DNA of 64,000 nt from Pseudomonas cavernicola. Its GTDB lineage: Bacteria; Pseudomonadota; Gammaproteobacteria; Pseudomonadales; Pseudomonadaceae. A model generated the notes under the pieces. The model was not told where the DNA came from, made no database searches, and saw nothing but the letters and a program-made list of their open reading frames with translations. This document shows, one piece after another, positions 60,401-64,000 of the stretch (positions within the stretch are counted from its first letter, which is position 1; every line of letters starts with the position of its first letter). Both the position numbers and the translations under genes were made by a program. Location of the stretch: assembly GCF_003596405.1 (NCBI RefSeq), contig NZ_QYUR01000008.1, positions 434,001 through 498,000 on the forward strand. Reading direction: 5' to 3'.

Positions 60401-60742
60401 TCACTGCTCACCCTCGTCAAACAGGTGGCGTGCCTCATGCTCTCGGCGGAGTGTGGCCATTGCATAGCCGAAACAGGCCTTGCACAGGCGCAGACCTTCG
60501 CACTCGCCATCTCGCCACTGCGCCTGAAGCACACCATGCCCGGTTTCGGCAGTGCTCGCACCACACACATCGCACAGTACCGTCTTCTTCAGTTGAATGG
60601 CGCCACCATTGGCCAGGTCGCCCTCCAGTTCCAGGACGTCGCCCACCTCCCATCCGGCGGCCTGGAGTAGGTCGTCCGGCAGCTCCAGGATCAGGTCACC
60701 GCTGCCGTCAGCGGCGTCACGACACTTCAATTTCCACCTCAT
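60401..60742 (-). CDS. AbrB-like domain protein with C-terminal zinc-ribbon cysteines
   Basis: 113 residues. The N-terminal half (GDLILELPDDLLQAAGWEVG, DVLELEGDLANGGAIQLKK) has the swapped-hairpin pattern of AbrB/MazE antitoxin-type DNA-binding domains. The C-terminal half carries CDVCG and, 32 residues later, CKACFGYA, a CxxC...CxxC pair likely to bind zinc. I see no toxin partner. A regulator of the mobile region is one possibility. Confidence 0.6.
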   Translation of the reverse strand: MRWKLKCRDAADGSGDLILELPDDLLQAAGWEVGDVLELEGDLANGGAIQLKKTVLCDVCGASTAETGHGVLQAQWRDGECEGLRLCKACFGYAMATLRREHEARHLFDEGEQ

Positions 60743-60979
60743 TGGCCAAGCCTCCTAGGGATTGGGGTAACCAGGTCAATCCTCGCCTCCGGCCCAAGCT
60801 GCCCCGGGCGAGCAGGTTGGCTATCTGCACTCACGCCCCAAGCCGGACCTTAGACGGTGTCGGCGCTTGCGTCAGTGCCCCCCGTCGTCACGCCTCACCA
60901 GTGCCGTCGGCGTAGAATCCCGACGCCGCCCTAGTGAAGCCTCTCCCAGCGCCCATACTGGTGACGAAGCTAGGTCTGT

Positions 60980-61003
60980 GCCAGCCTCCATTGGGAGGCT
61001 GGC
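60980..61003 (+). terminator. Rho-independent terminator-like hairpin
   Basis: A 10-bp perfect stem GCCAGCCTCC/GGAGGCTGGC, loop ATTG, followed by TTTACCGCTTTTT. It lies in the 335-bp gap 60743-61077, where I see no gene; its upstream gene is unknown. Confidence 0.6.
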
Positions 61004-61077
61004 TTTACCGCTTTTTCGCCTTGAAGTGACAGGCGGCACCTCCTGCAGGGGCCGGAAGCGCCCCGAGGACTATTAAG

Positions 61078-61539
61078 ATGAATGTAGCTCGCGAGACATC
61101 CACCACTGCACTGGAAGCCTTGGCGCAGCGGGTGGCCGAACAAGCATCGCAGGCCGGGCTTTCAGCAGAGGCTTTCGCAGTGCCCGGCACCAGTATGACG
61201 CTCAACGAGCTGCTTCACGCCGCCCGGCGAGCACCACTTCTTCGGAAGCGTCCGCTGGTGTGCCGCGCGTTGGGCATTTCTGAACGAACTTTGCGGCGCT
61301 GGCTGCACGAGCCTTCTGCGCACCTCAATCCCGCCCAAGGGGAGCGGTTGCTCAGATTGATCGTTGTTTCCGCGCACGCGGAAGAGCTGTTCGGCTCCGG
61401 CGTCGCAGCAGAACGCTGGCTAACCGCTCCGGCTATGGGGCTAGACCGGCAGGTCCCGCTGGACCTGATCAAAGATTCCGCCGACTACGAGCAGCTGACC
61501 GCCTTTCTGACGCGACTCGAGTACGGTGTATACCAGTAA
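61078..61539 (+). CDS. Xre/MbcA/ParS-type antitoxin
   Basis: 153 residues. The N-terminal Xre-like helical domain includes VCRALGISERTLRRWL. The C-terminal toxin-binding domain (DUF2384) reads GSGVAAERWLTAPAMGLDRQ and VPLDLIKDSADYEQLTAFLT, ending RLEYGVY, the family hallmark. Such antitoxins normally neutralise a RES-domain toxin encoded directly downstream. Here 61540-61796 has no RES gene, so the antitoxin appears to be orphaned. Confidence 0.85.
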   Translation: MNVARETSTTALEALAQRVAEQASQAGLSAEAFAVPGTSMTLNELLHAARRAPLLRKRPLVCRALGISERTLRRWLHEPSAHLNPAQGERLLRLIVVSAHAEELFGSGVAAERWLTAPAMGLDRQVPLDLIKDSADYEQLTAFLTRLEYGVYQ

Positions 61540-61657
61540 GGAACAGGCTCGCCTGGCACGTTGGCTGCCGCAGCGCGCGGTAACCAACGCAGGTGGCAGT
61601 CGAATTTCCGGCTCGGCGCCTGGCCCTTGAGCGTGGCGAACAGCGAATACACTTCGT

Positions 61658-61680
61658 GAGGCGAGGCGAGGCGAGGCGAG
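61658..61680 (+). repeat. GAGGC tandem repeat
   Basis: Between four and five perfect copies of the pentamer GAGGC in the gap between the antitoxin and the phosphatase-like gene. The rest of 61540-61796 shows no recognisable feature. Confidence 0.7.
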
Positions 61681-61796
61681 GGGGAGGCAGCCTTAGGAGG
61701 CGGCGGTAGTCAGGCAGGTCTGGATGTAGAGGATAATTCCTGCCCTGTCGCCGGCCACTGGGTCCTACCTTCACTAGCTCTATACAGGCTCCGTAC

Positions 61797-62617
61797 ATGC
61801 ACCAGCCCGACCTCATAACCTTACTCGACCAAGTAGTAGCTCAGGTGCTCCGGGCCGGGAAGCGGTTGACTGCCGAATGGGGCCGAGCTGAGGGGCCGCG
61901 CGGTCATGGTGACAAGGCACCCGTGGACGTGGAGATCGAGCAACAACTGCGTGAAGCGTTACTGAAACTGTTGCCCTGCGATTTCTGGGGCGAGGAAACC
62001 GGACATGTCCTGACCGGAGACTCATGGTGTTGGGTGATCGATCCCAACGACGGCACCAGCGACTTCCTGAAGGGCCGAAAAGGCTCGGCCATCTCGGTTG
62101 GGCTCTTGCGAGATGCACTGCCGGTAGTGGGTATCGTGCATGCGCCGGTTACGCCAGATCGTGGCGCTGACTGCATCGCTTGGGCCGAGGGATTACCGCA
62201 CCTGTTGCGCAATGGCCAACCAGTCGTAAATGACCTCCGCCAGCAGCGGCTAGGTGACTTGGCCGTGGTCATGGTGAGTGCGGCTGCCGAGGCTAAACCT
62301 CAGGTAAACGCTGAGCTCTGTGCGCCCGCTCAGTTTCACGCGATGCCCAGCATCGCCTACCGACTGGCGCGAGTCGCGGCCGGTGACGCGGTTTGCGCAG
62401 TCTCGCTGTATCCGGTGTCCGCCATGACGTGGTGGCCGGGCACGCATTGATGCGTGCCTGTGGAGGAGTCCTGCTTGACCAGGATGGCCAGCCAATCAGC
62501 TACCGGACCGAGAGCGAAATGGCCGTCGTGTCCAATCGCTGCTTCGGTGGTGCGCCGCAAGGCTGCCAAGACTTGCTAACCCGGGACTGGGAGCGAGTCC
62601 TGCGCACTGGTGAGTAA
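61797..62617 (+). pseudogene. Inositol monophosphatase/CysQ-family protein, frameshifted
   Basis: The first frame holds the family's metal sites: WGEETG and WVIDPNDGTSDFLKGRKGSA. It ends at 62450 after SLYPVSAMTWWPG. The following frame supplies the expected continuation HDVVAGHALMRACGGVLLDQ, DGQPISYRTESEMAVVSNR, ending at 62617. One C is missing near 62424 (GCC-ATGAC instead of GCC-CATGAC), so the second metal-binding Asp is out of frame. The family removes phosphate from inositol phosphates or PAP. One lesion only, so a sequencing error is possible. Confidence 0.75.
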
Positions 62618-63045
62618 ACATCCGTGTAGAGGATGTCTTCGATGATCTGGATCGGTTGATTAGTGCACGTGAGCGTAGTCCGATCTTTGAGTACGAAACG
62701 GGCTACATCTGCTGCGTGGAGCAGGGCGAGGACATGGGCTTCCACATCCATGCTGCGTTCTTCTTCAACGGAGCAGGGGTGCGTAAAGACTGCCTCAAGG
62801 CTAGGCAGATCGGTGAGTTGTGGGAGCAGATCACTCGTGGGCAGGGCTATTTCCATAGCAGCAACGATGACAAGGAGCGTTATGGAGATAAGTGCGGTAT
62901 CGGGACGTTCAAACGAGCAGATCCCCAGGCTCTCCACAAGGTCTGTGAGGCCATGCATTACCTTACGGAGGATGGCCAGCATCTGCGTATCAAGCCTGCA
63001 GGGGCTAGGGCCTTCCGTACGGGCTTTATTCGGAGGGAAGGTTAG
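62614..63045 (+). pseudogene. Inovirus Gp2-like (YagK/YfjJ) protein, 5'-truncated
   Basis: The frame, open from 62614, reads VEDVFDDLDRLISARERSPI, GEDMGFHIHAAFFFNGAGVR, KDCLKARQIGELWEQITRGQ, HKVCEAMHYLTEDGQHLRIK and ends at 63045. This matches the C-terminal domain of YagK/YfjJ/inovirus Gp2 replication-associated proteins. There is no start codon with a ribosome site, and the upstream bases belong to the phosphatase-like gene, so the 5' part is lost. It is a prophage relic. Confidence 0.7.
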
Positions 63046-63172
63046 AATCCGCCGCGCTAGCTCGGATTTCGTCCTTGTAGTTGAGTTCACCGAGGTCTTG
63101 GCAATGGAAGCCATGGGTTCGGATGCAGTAGGCTCTAGAGCTTGCTGATTTAACGTAGAAGGAGTGCTGTGG

Positions 63173-63562
63173 GTGGACGAGAAAGGAAATCGGTGCCTGC
63201 AGCATTACTTATCGGTCTATCAGAAGAACCAAGCAATTTTCAGCAGTGGCTTGGCATTTGATGAGTGCCTGCATCATTTTCTGGATCAGCGACCTGCTGG
63301 CAAAAATCTGTCTGCGTTTGATCGCTCGGTCGGCTTAGCTTCAGCCCCGTTCTGGTGGGATGTGCAGGCCGTGCATGATTCTGCTCTGGCTAGCCATGAA
63401 TACCTTCTTCTCCTGGATTGCCAGGCTCGAGTTTGGTATCGGGTTGCGGGTGTCCGGCATTTACCCGCAACCAGTGAAGGTATTGCTGGGCTCGGGAGTC
63501 CTCAAGGGGGCTGTGTTTGTCATTGCCATGTTGGGCGGTATGGGGATGCTCGAATGGCTTGA
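63173..63562 (+). CDS. Hypothetical protein of uncertain frame
   Basis: From GTG 63173, with AAGGAG eight bases upstream, the frame gives EKGNRCLQHYLSVYQKNQAI and about 110 more residues. From about 63396 a second frame to 63617 looks at least as protein-like (MNTFFSWIARLEFGIGLRVS, GAVFVIAMLGGMGMLEWLE), with a membrane segment, and ends 21 bp before the TauE/SafE gene. A frameshift joining the two, or two overlapping genes, are both possible. No family is recognised. Confidence 0.35.
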   Translation: MDEKGNRCLQHYLSVYQKNQAIFSSGLAFDECLHHFLDQRPAGKNLSAFDRSVGLASAPFWWDVQAVHDSALASHEYLLLLDCQARVWYRVAGVRHLPATSEGIAGLGSPQGGCVCHCHVGRYGDARMA

Positions 63563-63638
63563 GTGTAAAAAGCACCGTGGGCTGCTGGCTCCGGCCTCCG
63601 TGGGTAACCCCACCTAAACCTGGGCTAGGAGCCCGATC

Positions 63639-64000
63639 ATGGTAATTTCGCTCATCCTTGGCATATTCGTGGGGACCGTGCTTGGTCTGACAGGCGCCGG
63701 CGGAGGCATACTCGCCGTCCCCGTGCTAGTGGCTGGCATGGGCTGGTCCATGCAGCAGGCTGCACCGGTGGCATTAGTTGCGGTAGTAGGTGGCGCTGTG
63801 ATCGGTGCCCTGGAAGGGTTACGCAAAAGGCTGGTGCGCTATCGGGCAGCGATTTTGATGGCGGTGACTGGTGTGCCGTTTACCGCCGTGGGCCTCCACG
63901 TTGCGCAGGTACTCCCTCAACGTTGGTTGATGGGGCTTTTCGGTATCACAATGTTGTTTGTAGGTGTCCGCCTGCTCATGCAGAGGCACGAGGTGGCATC
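63639..64000 (+). CDS. TauE/SafE-family sulfite/organic anion exporter (5' part)
   Basis: The frame from ATG 63639, with AGGAG upstream, is open to the window edge. It starts MVISLILGIFVGTVLGLTGA, GGGILAVPVLVAGMGW and continues with VALVAVVGGAVIGALEGLRK, a pattern of paired membrane helices with the GLTGAGGG motif of the TauE/SafE family. These proteins export sulfite, sulfoacetate or similar anions. About 120 of roughly 250 residues are visible. Confidence 0.85.
   Translation, partial: MVISLILGIFVGTVLGLTGAGGGILAVPVLVAGMGWSMQQAAPVALVAVVGGAVIGALEGLRKRLVRYRAAILMAVTGVPFTAVGLHVAQVLPQRWLMGLFGITMLFVGVRLLMQRHEVA

Noticed and set aside
61658..61680. CRISPR-like array
   Set aside because: The repeats are contiguous pentamers without spacers; no cas genes are present.
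61540..61796. Possible RES-domain toxin downstream of the Xre/ParS antitoxin
   Set aside because: No frame in this interval shows RES motifs, and it is too short for a toxin of about 150 residues.

Overview
The window is high-GC gammaproteobacterial DNA and most likely Pseudomonas in the broad sense. The evidence is an MvaT-type xenogeneic silencer, a DUF2790 protein, a Pseudomonas-type REP element, a TnpS/TnpT (Tn4651-type) resolution system, IS21-family elements and dense acyl-CoA catabolism. I found no tRNA, rRNA or CRISPR array.

Region 1 (1-11.2 kb, iron and low-oxygen functions). It holds the 3' end of an NrdG-like activase and a convergent ferrous-iron uptake operon ftrABCD (P19 protein, cupredoxin, FTR1 permease, polyferredoxin) with a Fur-box-like sequence. 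A NarL-like 7-2-7 palindrome precedes a small gene and hemN. Next come a NorR C-terminal remnant, a HemN paralogue that lost two of the three radical-SAM cysteines, an IS21-family element and a flavohaemoglobin gene. The IS separates parts of what looks like a nitric-oxide or anaerobic locus.

Region 2 (11.2-15.75 kb, mobile and degraded). An IS5 transposase tail abuts an element of about 3.8 kb bounded by Tn3-family (Tn4651-like) inverted repeats. The element has the TnpS/TnpT cointegrate-resolution pair but no TnpA. Its cargo is fragments (recombinase tail, PF04339-like tail, ABC-transporter tail, IS630 tail) plus one intact DUF2790 gene.

Region 3 (15.9-29.1 kb, minus strand). A beta-oxidation/polyhydroxyalkanoate block: acyl-CoA dehydrogenase, FadB-type fusion protein, thiolase, SDR and PHA synthase, with a PrpR-like sigma-54 activator at one end and a MalT-like LuxR regulator at the other. 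A 55-codon SDR relic is a twice-deleted copy of the intact SDR.

Region 4 (29.4-36.1 kb, plus strand). A module resembling lvaABCD of Pseudomonas levulinate/4-hydroxyacid catabolism (kinase-like, DUF6285, acyl-CoA-dehydrogenase-like, SDR), with an extra histidine phosphatase. A good sigma-54 -24/-12 promoter lies in front. A Bcr/CflA-type exporter and a second internally deleted SDR follow.

Region 5 (36.1-48 kb). A putative beta-keto-acid pathway: two BKACE (DUF849) enzymes, a carboxymuconolactone-decarboxylase-like protein, an SDR, two MDR-type oxidoreductases, an MFS importer, a TauD/TfdA dioxygenase and three related AraC regulators. It also holds an IS1380 fragment and an acyl-CoA ligase relic. 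A motif shared by two promoters suggests a small regulon for the middle AraC gene.

Region 6 (48-54.4 kb, plus strand). A second acyl-CoA block that partly mirrors region 3: RND relic, acyl-CoA dehydrogenase, acyl-CoA ligase and a second PHA synthase.

Region 7 (54.4-64 kb, decayed and mobile). LysR and chemoreceptor relics, a second IS21 copy with a frameshifted istA, a dihydrodipicolinate-synthase-like relic, an mvaT paralogue, an IS200 copy with a deletion at its HUH motif, an AbrB/zinc-ribbon protein, an Xre/ParS-type antitoxin without a toxin, a frameshifted inositol-monophosphatase-family gene, an inovirus Gp2-like fragment and the start of a TauE/SafE transporter.

Overall, a catabolic island for an unidentified acyl or hydroxyacyl substrate (CoA activation, beta-oxidation, 4-hydroxyacyl handling, PHA storage) lies between mobile regions. 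It contains several genes that kept both ends but lost their middles.
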